DNA of 64,000 bases, from assembly GCF_026625865.1 (NCBI RefSeq), contig NZ_CP113067.1, positions 1-64,000 on the forward strand, written 5' to 3'. Numbering within the stretch: the stretch's first letter is position 1; each line of letters begins with the position of its first letter. The stretch comes from Microbacterium sp. SL75. Its GTDB lineage: Bacteria > Actinomycetota > Actinomycetes > Actinomycetales > Microbacteriaceae. The translations under genes and the position numbers were made by a program. Below, one piece after another: positions 1 to 13,285 of this stretch. The notes beneath the pieces are model-generated. The model worked only from the letters and a program-made list of their open reading frames with translations. It was not told where the DNA came from and searched no databases.

Positions 1-52
1 CGTACATCGAGAACCACTCAGTGGACGCAAGCACCAAAAACAGGTGTGTTAT
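1..52 (-). other. 23S rRNA 3' flank, half of processing stem
   Basis: Positions 1-35 are complementary to positions 3236-3270, which flank the other end of 23S. In the transcript 29 of 35 positions form Watson-Crick pairs and about four more are wobbles. This is the long stem that normally brings the two ends of pre-23S together for RNase III-type cleavage. The 5S gene should follow beyond the left edge. Confidence 0.75.
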
Positions 53-5097
<5,045 letters not shown>

Positions 5098-5635
5098 AAG
5101 AAATGCATACAACCACCGGGAAAACGACAGTCATAGCGAGTTTGAAACTGACCAAAGAGAAAACATCAAAACTGACGAATTCATATGCCAACCCCCGGAA
5201 GGGCTGGTCTTTGATCCAAAGGAATTTCTCGCAATCCAACAAAAGTCAGACCGACGAGGAATAAATTGGCATTTGACAAGTGCACGCTGTTGAGTTCTCA
5301 AGGAACGGACGCACCCACAGAAACAGTCTCCCGACCTACCCGTGAGGCAATTCACTACCTATTCGATCATTCAAACCTCAAGGCTCTCACCGTGGGACCT
5401 CTAAAAGATCAACGTCGTGAAACCCGGTCGAAGACCAGAACCAAAACCCTACACCGAAACGATGAGGTTCTGGACAGTCCGCCACTTGAGACGAAGCGGG
5501 GCCTTCCGGCCTCTCCGCTCTCCCCTGTGGGGCGAACAGGTAAAACACTACGTCGGGAGTTCGGATCGGTCGAATCGAGGCCTCCGCCCGGGCGTGTCGC
5601 CACCCCTCGCCCCGAGAATGACACGGTCCTACGAC
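5098..5635 (-). promoter_or_regulatory. rRNA operon promoter and leader region
   Basis: This gene-free stretch of about 540 bases lies between 16S and the mfd terminator. On the transcript strand 5281-5310 carries the motif CCTTGAGAACTCAACAGCG. This motif precedes 16S in many actinobacteria and is linked there to leader processing or antitermination. The region is markedly AT-richer than the genes around it. No -35/-10 pair could be chosen with confidence, so the promoter positions are left open. Confidence 0.6.
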
Positions 5636-5668
5636 GGAGCCCGGCCGACGAACAGTCGGCCGGGCTCC
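5636..5668 (-). terminator. intrinsic terminator of mfd
   Basis: A perfect inverted repeat with 14-bp arms (GGAGCCCGGCCGAC and its complement) and a 5-base loop begins 31 bases after the mfd stop codon. There is no U-tract, as is usual for actinobacterial terminators. It separates mfd from the rRNA promoter region. Confidence 0.8.
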
Positions 5669-5698
5669 TGCCTCGATCATCCGCGAGGCGGGCGACGC

Positions 5699-8600
5699 TC
5701 AGGCGTTCGCGGTCTCCGCGTTCTTGTCTACCGGCAGCGGCCACAGCGCATCGAGCAACTGGCGCACCCACGCGATGAGGTTCGCGTCGTCGGCATCCTG
5801 TGGAAGCGGCACCACCATGGCATCTCCATTGGCGACGAGTTTTGCTTTGGGGTACAGCCGCTGCAGTCGCACGCGCATGGAATCGGGCAGGTTGGCCGGG
5901 GCGACGCGCAGATTGGACCCCATGGCGACGACATCGGCCAAGCCCGCCTGTGCCGCACGACGACGCAGGCGCGCGACCGCGATGAGACCTTCGACCTCCG
6001 CAGGAGGCTCCCCATACCGGTCGCGGAGTTCGTCGACCACGAGGTCGATCGCGTCGGCCTTCGCGGTACCTGACGCCGCAGCCGACAGCTTCTGGTACGC
6101 CTCGAGACGCAGCCGCTCGCTGTCGATGTAGAACTCGGGCAGGCGTGCGTCCACGGGGAGCTCGAGCCGCAGCTCGGTGGGTCCGTCGACGTCCTCACCT
6201 CGGAACGTCGACACCGCTTCGCCGATCATCCGCAGATACAGGTCGAAACCGACGCCGGCGATATGCCCGGCCTGTTCGGCACCGAGGAGATTGCCGGCAC
6301 CGCGGAGCTCGAGGTCTTTCAGAGCCACTTGCATGCCGGAACCCAGGTCGTTGTTGACGGCGATGGTCTCGAGGCGGTCGGCCGCGGTCTCGGAGAGGGG
6401 CTTCATCTCGTCGTAGAGGAAGTACGCGTAGGCGCGGTCACGACCGCGGCCCACTCGACCGCGGAGCTGATGCAGTTGCGAGAGCCCGTACTTGTCGGCG
6501 CGATCGATGATGATCGTGTTGGCGTTCGAGATGTCGAGGCCGGTCTCGATGATCGTGGTCGATACGAGCACGTCGGCACGACGTTCCCAGAAGTCATCGA
6601 CGACCTGTTCGAGCGCGTGCTCCCCCATCTGCCCGTGGGCGACGACGATGCGCGCCTCGGGGACCAGTTCGGCGAGGTGCGCAGCGACCCGCTGAATCGA
6701 GGACACCCGGTTGTGCACGTAGAAGATCTGGCCCTCTCGCAGCAGTTCGCGCCGGATGGCCGCCGCGATCTGCTTGTCGTTGCGGGGTCCGACGTACGAC
6801 AGAATCGGGTGCCGGTCCTCCGGCGGAGTCGCGAGCGTCGACATCTCACGAATACCGGTGACCGCCATCTCGAGCGTGCGCGGGATGGGTGTGGCGCTCA
6901 TCGCGAGGATGTCGACGTTGGTCTTGAGCTTCTTCAGCTGGTCCTTGTGTTCGACGCCGAAGCGCTGCTCTTCATCGATGATCATGAGACCGAGGTCCTT
7001 GAAGATCACCTTCTCGGTGAGGATGCGGTGGGTCCCGATGACCATGTCGACGGTGCCGTCGGTGAGGCCGGCGAGGGTGGCCTTCACGTCTTTGTCGGTC
7101 TGGAAACGCGACAGTGGCCGCACGGTGACGGGGAACCCGGCGAAACGCTCGGCGAAGGTCTCGAGATGCTGCTTGACCAACAGCGTTGTCGGCACGAGCA
7201 TGGCGACCTGCTTGCCGTCCTGGATGGCCTTGAAGGCCGCGCGGACCGCGACCTCGGTCTTCCCGAAACCGACATCGCCCGAGAGCAGACGATCCATGGG
7301 GATGGGTTTCTCCATGTCGGCTTTGATCTCATCGATCGTCTGAAGCTGGTCGAGAGTCTCGGCGAAGGGGAATGCTTCTTCGAGCTCGCGCTGCCAGGGG
7401 GTGTCCGGACCGAAGGCGTAGCCCTTCGACGCCATGCGCGCCGAGTACAGCTTCACCAGCTCGACCGCGATGTCGCGAACGGCCTTGCGGGCGCGCCCCT
7501 TGGCGGCAGCCCAATCGCTGCCGCCCATTTTCGACAGAGTGGGCGCCTCGCCGCCGACGTACTTCGACAGCAGATCGAGCTGATCGGTGGGGACGAACAG
7601 CTTGTCGCCCGGGTAGCCGCGCTTGGCCGGCGCGTACTCGAGGACGAGGTACTCCTTCGTCGTCTTCACCGCGTGACGGCCACCACTCGACACCTCGCGC
7701 TGGGTGAGCTCGAGGAACTTGCCGATTCCGTGCGTCGCGTGCACGACGACGTCGCCGGGCTTGAGCTGCAGAGGGTCGACGACGTTGCGACGGCGGGAAG
7801 CGAGCTTCTTCACGCCGCGGTTGTCGCCGCTGACCGAGCGTCCGTAGAACTCGGTTTCCGTGATGACCGCGAATTTCGCCTCGGGAAGCTGGAATCCGCG
7901 TTCGAGAGGAGCGCACACCACGTGAGCGACACCCGTCTCAGGCGCCAGACGCACGTCGTCGACACGACGCGCCGCGATTCCGCGCTCCGAGAGCACGTCG
8001 CGGGCGCGATCGACCATTCCCGGACCGGATGCCGTGACGACGACCGACCATCCGTCGCTGATCAGCGTGCCGACGTGAGCGGTCGCGCCCTCGACATTGC
8101 CATGGAAGGAGGGAACGGGATCGGCCTTGATGCGGTGGGTCGAGTCGTCTCGGACGATGAGCCCCTCGTCCTCGGCATCGGCCGCTCCCGAGTCGAAGGC
8201 GCTGAGCTGCCACCAGACACCGCCGCGCCCGCTCGCCTTCTCGTGCAGGTCGTCGAGGGTGACGAAATCGCCGGAGCCGAGGTCGACCGGGGTGTCCGCG
8301 CCGGCCGTAGCCGCCGACCAGGCAGCCTCGAGGAATTCGCGGTTGGTGTCACCGAGCGTCGTCGCGCGGGCGAGCGAACGCTCGGGGTCGACGAGCGCCA
8401 CCGCACTGCCGCCGGGGAGGTAGTCGACAAGGGTGATGAGGTCGTCGACCAGCACCGGGATGAGCGACTCCATCCCCTCAGCGGGAATGCCCTCGGCCAT
8501 CTTCTCGAGCAGTTGACGCAGGCCCGGGTAGCCGTCGCGGAGCTCGGCGGCCCGGGCACGCACCTCGGTCGTGAGCAGCAGCTCGCGGCTGGGAACAAGG

Positions 8601-9286
8601 ATCACAGAGGTGACCTCGCCGGGGAGCGAACGCTGGTCGGCGACGGAGAAGGCGCGGATCTGGTCGACCTCGTCGCCGAAGAACTCGACGCGGTAGGGAT
8701 GATCGGCCACGGGCGGGAACACGTCGAGGATGCCGCCGCGCACCGCGAACTCGCCGCGGCGCGACACCATATCGACGCGGTGGTACGCGAGCTCGACGAG
8801 CCGTGTGATCACGCCCTCGAGCTCGAGTCCACGCCCGCCGACGACGAGCTCGATCGGCTCGACATCGCCGAGCCCGGGAGCCAGCGGCTGGAGAGCACTG
8901 CGCACCGATGCGGTCACGACAAGGGGGGCGGTGCCGTCCCACGCGGCGATCCGGCGCAGGACGTCGAGGCGTCGGCCGACCGTCTCGGGGCTCGGGCTGA
9001 GCCGCTCGTGCGGCAGCGTCTCCCATGCCGGAAAGTGCAGAACCTGTGCGCCGGGGAGGACGGCATCCAGAGCCGGACCGAGAGACTCGGCTCGTCGACC
9101 GGTCGGGGCGATCACCAACACGGCACCGGGGCCACCCGCCGAGCGGCGCCGTTCGACGAGGCCGGCGATGACCGGGGCGTCGAGGCCATCGACGAGGGAG
9201 AGAGACAGGTCGGAGGAAGCAGCCGAAGCGGCTTCACGATACGACTCAGCCTGCTCGAGGGCGCGAACGATCCCGGGAACTGTCAC
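5699..9286 (-). CDS. mfd: transcription-repair coupling factor Mfd
   Basis: This 1195-residue protein has the usual Mfd length. Mfd is a DNA translocase that pushes stalled RNA polymerase off damaged template and recruits UvrA. The N-terminal UvrB-like part (for example FPAWETLPHERLSP) is followed by the CarD-like RNA-polymerase-binding domain (KPGDVVVHATHGIGKFLEL). The helicase domains follow, with Walker A GDVGFGKTE, DEEQ box IIDEEQRFGV and RGRVGRG motif VI, and then the TRCF C-terminal domain. The chosen start is the GTG giving VTVPGIVRALEQ; an in-frame ATG ten codons upstream (9316) is possible. Neither has a clear ribosome binding site. The long readings on the other strand across the gene are shadows. 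Confidence 0.96.
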   Translation of the reverse strand: MTVPGIVRALEQAESYREAASAASSDLSLSLVDGLDAPVIAGLVERRRSAGGPGAVLVIAPTGRRAESLGPALDAVLPGAQVLHFPAWETLPHERLSPSPETVGRRLDVLRRIAAWDGTAPLVVTASVRSALQPLAPGLGDVEPIELVVGGRGLELEGVITRLVELAYHRVDMVSRRGEFAVRGGILDVFPPVADHPYRVEFFGDEVDQIRAFSVADQRSLPGEVTSVILVPSRELLLTTEVRARAAELRDGYPGLRQLLEKMAEGIPAEGMESLIPVLVDDLITLVDYLPGGSAVALVDPERSLARATTLGDTNREFLEAAWSAATAGADTPVDLGSGDFVTLDDLHEKASGRGGVWWQLSAFDSGAADAEDEGLIVRDDSTHRIKADPVPSFHGNVEGATAHVGTLISDGWSVVVTASGPGMVDRARDVLSERGIAARRVDDVRLAPETGVAHVVCAPLERGFQLPEAKFAVITETEFYGRSVSGDNRGVKKLASRRRNVVDPLQLKPGDVVVHATHGIGKFLELTQREVSSGGRHAVKTTKEYLVLEYAPAKRGYPGDKLFVPTDQLDLLSKYVGGEAPTLSKMGGSDWAAAKGRARKAVRDIAVELVKLYSARMASKGYAFGPDTPWQRELEEAFPFAETLDQLQTIDEIKADMEKPIPMDRLLSGDVGFGKTEVAVRAAFKAIQDGKQVAMLVPTTLLVKQHLETFAERFAGFPVTVRPLSRFQTDKDVKATLAGLTDGTVDMVIGTHRILTEKVIFKDLGLMIIDEEQRFGVEHKDQLKKLKTNVDILAMSATPIPRTLEMAVTGIREMSTLATPPEDRHPILSYVGPRNDKQIAAAIRRELLREGQIFYVHNRVSSIQRVAAHLAELVPEARIVVAHGQMGEHALEQVVDDFWERRADVLVSTTIIETGLDISNANTIIIDRADKYGLSQLHQLRGRVGRGRDRAYAYFLYDEMKPLSETAADRLETIAVNNDLGSGMQVALKDLELRGAGNLLGAEQAGHIAGVGFDLYLRMIGEAVSTFRGEDVDGPTELRLELPVDARLPEFYIDSERLRLEAYQKLSAAASGTAKADAIDLVVDELRDRYGEPPAEVEGLIAVARLRRRAAQAGLADVVAMGSNLRVAPANLPDSMRVRLQRLYPKAKLVANGDAMVVPLPQDADDANLIAWVRQLLDALWPLPVDKNAETANA

Positions 9287-9368
9287 TCGGAAGAGTTTAC
9301 GCGGGGGCTCCGACATCGGGACGGGGTGGACAACACGGCGGGCGATCCGTGTCTCGTAGGCTGGCCGC

Positions 9369-9854
9369 ATGACGTCGCCGAGCGCTCCGAACGGTCCGGT
9401 CTTCGCCGCTCCCCACGCGGCGCCGCCGGTCGGGACGCTGCTCACTCCCCCGGAGCCGACGCGCCGCGGTCGACCCCTGGGAACTTGGGCGCTCGCGCTC
9501 TCGGTCGTCGCGGCGGTGTTGGCATCCGCCGTCGGAGGATTCGCGGCGTTCCGCTCGGCGCGCGGGGCGGCCCCCGGGCTGACCACCATGTCGTCGAACG
9601 GCTTCGACTGGCGCGTCCTCTCCCCCGTCCGCGATCTGGTGCTGCTGGGCGAGGTCGCTTTCTGGTCGGGAACCGTGATCGGTCTCACGGCGCTCGTGCT
9701 CGGTATCGTCGCCATCGTGCGGCGGTCCGGGCGGGGCGCCGGGATCGCCGGGCTCGTCATCGCGGTTCTGGGACCCGCCATCTTCGGCGGGCTCACGCTC
9801 ATCGCCATCGTGGCAGGGCTGGCGAGCGTCCCCTCCGGCGGTTCGTCGGTCTGA
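9369..9854 (+). CDS. small membrane protein, DUF4190-like
   Basis: The product has 161 residues. A proline-rich cytoplasmic N-terminus (about 35 residues) is followed by one hydrophobic segment (LGTWALALSVVAAVLASAV). After a loop come two closely spaced C-terminal segments separated by a short basic turn (VRRSGRGAGIAGLV). This layout, with a glycine-rich turn before the last helix, resembles the DUF4190 family of actinobacterial membrane proteins of unknown role. It is divergent from mfd, with 82 bases between the two starts. The next gene encodes a similar protein, suggesting an old duplication. Confidence 0.7.
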   Translation: MTSPSAPNGPVFAAPHAAPPVGTLLTPPEPTRRGRPLGTWALALSVVAAVLASAVGGFAAFRSARGAAPGLTTMSSNGFDWRVLSPVRDLVLLGEVAFWSGTVIGLTALVLGIVAIVRRSGRGAGIAGLVIAVLGPAIFGGLTLIAIVAGLASVPSGGSSV

Positions 9855-9993
9855 TCCCCGGGCGGACTGCTCCTCGCCCCAGTGGGCGACATCGCTCCGA
9901 ATCGGCGACCGTCCACCCCGCGATCCCCCGCCAGTCGGTTCCTAGACTTCGGGACAGGGCCTGTTCGCCCATCGAAGACCAGAGGAGCACTCC

Positions 9994-10500
9994 GTGAGCA
10001 CGACACCGCCGCCCCCCGAGCCCTACCAGCAGCCCGTCGCGCGAAACGACGCCTACCGCGCCACCCCCGCAGGAGTGCCCGCCCCCGCGGCTCCTGCCTA
10101 CGTCCCCCCGGCATCTGCGAACCCCAAGGGCGGAAACAAGCTCGGGCTCGGCGCTTTCGTCGTCTCGCTGGTCGGCGTGGTCGGCGGCTCGATCATCGCT
10201 CTCATCGCCGGCATGCAGAGCGCGGCCCTCGCGCCCTACGCCGACGCCGGTCAGCGGGTCGACCCGAACGCCCTCCCACCGGAGGTCCAGCAGGCGGCCG
10301 CGCTCTTCGGCATCCTGACCATCGTCGCCTTCGCCGTGTACGCCGTTCTCGGCCTGTGGGGCTTCGTCCAGGGCATCGTCGCGGCGATCAAGAGTCGCGG
10401 TCGTGGGTGGGGCATCGGCGCCGTCGTGCTATCTGTGCTCGGCGGCATCGTGGTCGGAATCGCCCTGGCCGCAGGCGCGGCGATCGGCGTCTCGACGTGA
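9994..10500 (+). CDS. small membrane protein, proline-rich N-terminus
   Basis: The product has 168 residues. About 50 residues rich in proline and alanine (PPPPEPYQQPVARND) precede a hydrophobic segment near 50-75. Two further segments near 105-130 and 140-165 are split by the turn KSRGRGWGIGAV. The layout is like that of the gene at 9369-9854. The start is a GTG with the ribosome binding site AGAGGAG 8 bases upstream. No function is assigned; such proteins are often annotated as DUF4190 or DUF4064 family. Confidence 0.75.
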   Translation: MSTTPPPPEPYQQPVARNDAYRATPAGVPAPAAPAYVPPASANPKGGNKLGLGAFVVSLVGVVGGSIIALIAGMQSAALAPYADAGQRVDPNALPPEVQQAAALFGILTIVAFAVYAVLGLWGFVQGIVAAIKSRGRGWGIGAVVLSVLGGIVVGIALAAGAAIGVST

Positions 10501-10513
10501 GCTGACCCTCGGT

Positions 10514-10551
10514 GCGAACGGCCACGGTTGCTCGCGACCGGGGCCGTTCGC
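10514..10551 (+). terminator. intrinsic terminator
   Basis: Ten-base perfect arms (GCGAACGGCC / GGCCGTTCGC) with an 18-base loop lie 13 bases after the stop of the upstream membrane protein gene and before the MerR promoter. Confidence 0.65.
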
Positions 10552-10561
10552 CGTCTCGGTG

Positions 10562-10592
10562 TTGCCCCTGACACCGTGGCAGGGTGTGGACT
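10562..10592 (+). promoter_or_regulatory. MerR-type promoter with 19-bp spacer and palindrome
   Basis: A -35-like TTGCCC (10562-10567) and a -10-like TGGACT (10587-10592) are separated by 19 bases, the over-long spacing typical of promoters remodelled by MerR-family activators. The spacer carries the imperfect palindrome CCCTGACACCGTGGCAGGG (10566-10584; mismatches only at the centre and one symmetric pair). The start codon of the regulator lies 7 bases after the -10, which implies a leaderless, self-controlled transcript. Confidence 0.65.
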
Positions 10593-10598
10593 GTCGTC

Positions 10599-11369
10599 AT
10601 GGTCTCGATCGGTGAACTCGCTCGGCAAACGGGTACGACGCCACGCATGCTGCGCCACTGGGAGGCCACCGGCCTTCTGCCTCCCGCAGACGTCGATCCG
10701 GCAACCGGACGCCGCTCCTACGACCTCGCGCAGGAAGGACGCGTGCTGACCATCGTCGCCCTCCGTGCCAACGGCTTCGGACTCGAAGAGATCCGCGTCC
10801 TGCTCGACTCACGGACGGACCACGCGAAGCTGCGCGCAGTCCTCGATGCGAGGCGATCGACGCTTTCCGCCAGCATCGCCCGCGACAACGCCGCCCTGCG
10901 CCGTCTGGACAGCAGGATCGCCTCGCTCGACCGCGGGCACCACGACATCGCGACGACGCTGACGCTGGAAGCGCTCCCCCCGCTCACGGGCCCGGGCCTG
11001 CGGACGTCCGTGGCGCACGAGTCGGAGATTCCCGCGGCGGTGCGCGCGGTGCTCGATCGGATGGCCGCACCGGCAGGGGCGGAGGTCGCCCTCGTCTACG
11101 ACGGGACGACGGACCCCCGGGTGATCGCCGTGACCGCGGTCTGCGAGGCGGCCCGAACAGACGTGATCACGATCCCGGGAGCGCCCCGCGCGGCGAGCGT
11201 CCGGCTCGCACAACGGCCCGTCGACCTCGGGGACACCTGGGCCGCTCTCGACGCCGCGCTCCTGCCGCTAGGGCTCGCGGCGACCGGGCCATATCGTCAC
11301 ATTCTTCACTCGGAGGGGACGGCCACCACGCTCGCGACCCCGACCACACCGGTGACCGGCTCGGTATGA
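10599..11369 (+). CDS. MerR-family transcriptional regulator
   Basis: The product has 256 residues. The N-terminus is a MerR winged helix-turn-helix (MVSIGELARQTGTTPRMLRH, then the wing with R-R-S-Y near 33-36). A coiled-coil dimerisation helix follows (about 75-115). A C-terminal domain of about 130 residues probably senses a ligand; it shows no cysteine cluster of the metal-sensing type, so a small organic effector is more likely. The ATG is chosen because the family's N-terminus begins here and the promoter places transcription initiation at or near this base. The gene is convergent with pth, separated by nine bases. Confidence 0.85.
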   Translation: MVSIGELARQTGTTPRMLRHWEATGLLPPADVDPATGRRSYDLAQEGRVLTIVALRANGFGLEEIRVLLDSRTDHAKLRAVLDARRSTLSASIARDNAALRRLDSRIASLDRGHHDIATTLTLEALPPLTGPGLRTSVAHESEIPAAVRAVLDRMAAPAGAEVALVYDGTTDPRVIAVTAVCEAARTDVITIPGAPRAASVRLAQRPVDLGDTWAALDAALLPLGLAATGPYRHILHSEGTATTLATPTTPVTGSV

Positions 11370-11378
11370 GCCCTTCGC

Positions 11379-11963
11379 TCAGGCGCGCGGAGCGTGGAAG
11401 CGCTGCTGCGCGGCGACGAGGCCCTCGTCGGCCAACAGCTCCACGGCATCCGCGGCATCCGAGACCAGGATGGGCAGGGTCTGACGCTCGGCGGCGCTGA
11501 AGGGGTCGAGCACCCAGTCCGCGGGATCTTGCCGGCCGACCGGGCGACCGATTCCGACCCGCACCCGGGGGAAGTCGGGCGTGCCGAGCGCTTTCGCGAT
11601 GTCACGGACGCCGTTGTGACCACCGTGACCGCCGCCGGTCTTGAGCTTGATGGTGTCGTAGGGGATATCGAGCTCGTCGTGCACGACGACGATCCGCTCG
11701 GGGCCGATGTCGTAGAACCGGGCGAGGCCGGCGGCCGGGCCGCCGGAGACGTTCATGAAACTGTTGGGCTTGGCCAGCACGAGCTTCGCCGCTCCCGGCC
11801 GCAGCCAGGTCTCGACCACTCGCGCGTTGGCCTTGTGCGCGCGGAACGCTTCGCGGCGACGGGCGGCGAGTTCATCGATGACCATCTGACCGATGTTGTG
11901 CCTCGTCGCCTCGTAGCGCGGGCCGGGGTTGCCGAGACCCACGATGAGCCAGGTGTCTGCCAT
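11379..11963 (-). CDS. pth: peptidyl-tRNA hydrolase
   Basis: The product has 194 residues, the normal Pth length. It cleaves peptidyl-tRNA released from stalled ribosomes so that tRNA is recycled. Visible motifs are [17 protein letters not shown] with the catalytic histidine, the substrate-binding NSFMNVSG, the catalytic aspartate in VVHDELDIP, and [13 protein letters not shown]. The ATG giving MADTW is preferred over the ATG three codons upstream because GGAAGG is correctly spaced only for the former. It follows rplY by about 130 bases with a terminator-like hairpin between them. The pth-rplY pairing is widespread in actinobacteria. Confidence 0.95.
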   Translation of the reverse strand: MADTWLIVGLGNPGPRYEATRHNIGQMVIDELAARRREAFRAHKANARVVETWLRPGAAKLVLAKPNSFMNVSGGPAAGLARFYDIGPERIVVVHDELDIPYDTIKLKTGGGHGGHNGVRDIAKALGTPDFPRVRVGIGRPVGRQDPADWVLDPFSAAERQTLPILVSDAADAVELLADEGLVAAQQRFHAPRA

Positions 11964-12032
11964 GGCATCCATCCTTCCGGGTCCGGGTGGGGACCGTACG
12001 CGACGACGCGGTGCGCCGCGCGGCGAAACGAA

Positions 12033-12060
12033 CGAGGGGACGCGAATCCGCGCCCCCTCG
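12033..12060 (-). terminator. hairpin after rplY
   Basis: Twelve-base arms (CGAGGGGACGCG / CGCGCCCCCTCG, one mismatch) with a 4-base loop lie 32 bases after the rplY stop and before pth. This is a terminator or attenuator between the two genes. Confidence 0.65.
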
Positions 12061-12092
12061 TCGTCGTCGGACCGGTGAACGGCCCTCGGGAA

Positions 12093-12731
12093 TTACTTGT
12101 CGTCGCCCTGTTCGGCCGTCTCGGCCTCTTCGGACTGCTCCCCGGCGACCTCGGCGTCGGCCTCGGCGATCTCTTCGTCGGCGGCGATCGTGTCGAGCGG
12201 GATCGAGACACCCACGATGAGAGTCTCGGGCTCGGTGACGAGGGTCGCGCCCTGGGGCAGCTTCAGGTCGGCGGCGGTGATCTGGGTGCCATCCTCGGCG
12301 CCCTCGACATCGACCTCGACGTTCTGCGGGATGTGAGTGGCCTCGACCTCGAGCGAGACCGACGTGGCGTCGAGCATGGCGATGGTGCCCGAGAAGGGCT
12401 CGCCGGTGATGACGACGGGAACGTCGACCTGGACCTTCTCGCCCTTGTTCACCACGATGAGGTCGATGTGCTCGATGATCTGGCGCACGGGGTCCTTCTG
12501 GACATCCTTGACGAGGACGAGCTGGCTCTTGCCCGCGATGTCGAGGTCGAGCAGCGCGTTGGCGCGACGGATCAGCAGCGCGGTCTGGTGACCGGGCAGC
12601 GCGACGTGCTGGGGCTCGGTGCCGTGACCGTAGATGACGGCGGGGATCTTGCCCGCGGCGCGGAGGCGACGGGCGAAGCCCTTGCCGAAGTTCTCGCGCA
12701 GTTCTACGACGACCTTGTTGTCTTCCGACAT
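12093..12731 (-). CDS. rplY: 50S ribosomal protein L25/general stress protein Ctc
   Basis: The product has 212 residues and is the long, two-domain (CTC/TL5) form. The N-terminal beta-barrel (RENFGKGFARRLRAAGKIPAVIYG) binds 5S rRNA. The C-terminal L25 beta domain starts near residue 95 (VNKGEKVQVDVPVVITGE). The tail of about 30 residues is very acidic (Glu/Asp/Ala-rich). The ATG is preceded by GAGGAGAAC, an excellent ribosome binding site. Upstream, 12732-13027 contains no gene and should hold the promoter. Confidence 0.95.
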   Translation of the reverse strand: MSEDNKVVVELRENFGKGFARRLRAAGKIPAVIYGHGTEPQHVALPGHQTALLIRRANALLDLDIAGKSQLVLVKDVQKDPVRQIIEHIDLIVVNKGEKVQVDVPVVITGEPFSGTIAMLDATSVSLEVEATHIPQNVEVDVEGAEDGTQITAADLKLPQGATLVTEPETLIVGVSIPLDTIAADEEIAEADAEVAGEQSEEAETAEQGDDK

Positions 12732-13027
12732 GATGTTCTCCTCGCGGGCTCGTGTCCCGCAGCTTGTGAGCGGACAAGGTCCGCACCTGTGTGGTCTGGA
12801 TTCGACTCGAACGCGAGCGCGTGAGGAAAGCCGGGAGCCTGCATCACTGCGTCGATCACGGATGCCCAGCGCGCCGTACGGCGTACGAGGTGGCATCCCT
12901 CGCCGAAGTTCCCCGGAAGTCTACCAGCGCGCGGGGCCGCACCACGACCCCGCCGCCGGGGCGCGCGCAGGACCGCCCGCGGAGCGACGGTAGGATCGAA
13001 CGGCCACAACCCACCCGGAGGATCATC

Positions 13028-13153
13028 ATGGACAGCGGCTTCTTCTCTCACGTCGTGCTCTGGGTCATCGGCGGCATCGCCGCATTCGGCCTGCTCGGCA
13101 CCGTCGGCGCCCTGTTCTCGATGGGCCGCACCACGGACTACAAGAAGCACTGA
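13028..13153 (+). CDS. 41-residue predicted membrane protein
   Basis: This short gene has a good ribosome binding site (CGGAGG, 6 bases before ATG). The product is a single hydrophobic helix (about residues 8-31, VVLWVIGGIAAFGLLGTVGA) followed by a polar basic end (GRTTDYKKH). Codon use matches the neighbours, with GC at most third positions. It is divergent from rplY. No function is recognised. A chance origin is unlikely given the coupled ribosome binding site and clean helix. Confidence 0.7.
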   Translation: MDSGFFSHVVLWVIGGIAAFGLLGTVGALFSMGRTTDYKKH

Positions 13154-13174
13154 CGCCCGGAACCGCGGCTTGCC

Positions 13175-13203
13175 CCCGGCGGAGCCGCTCCGCGGTCGCC
13201 GGG
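13175..13203 (+). terminator. possible terminator between convergent genes
   Basis: Seven-base arms CCCGGCG / CGCCGGG enclose a second short GC-rich fold. The site lies 22 bases after the small membrane protein gene and before the convergent end of the dehydrogenase operon. Confidence 0.4.
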
Positions 13204-13285
13204 CTGTGCCGACCCTTATGCGGACCGGTTCGTGAGGACGAGCTCGATCGTCGTCACCCCGCCTCCGGGGAGCGTGACGGGTCGT

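Noticed and set aside
5098..5635. Specific -35/-10 promoter for the rRNA operon and a 16S processing stem
   Set aside because: Several weak candidates exist (for example TAGGTA-like and TAGGGT-like boxes), but none has convincing spacing. No long complement between the 16S flanks was found by eye.
6263..9997. Very long open frame on the plus strand opposite mfd
   Set aside because: It is an antisense shadow of high-GC codons. Mfd motifs run unbroken on the minus strand, and the plus reading shows no recognisable domain.
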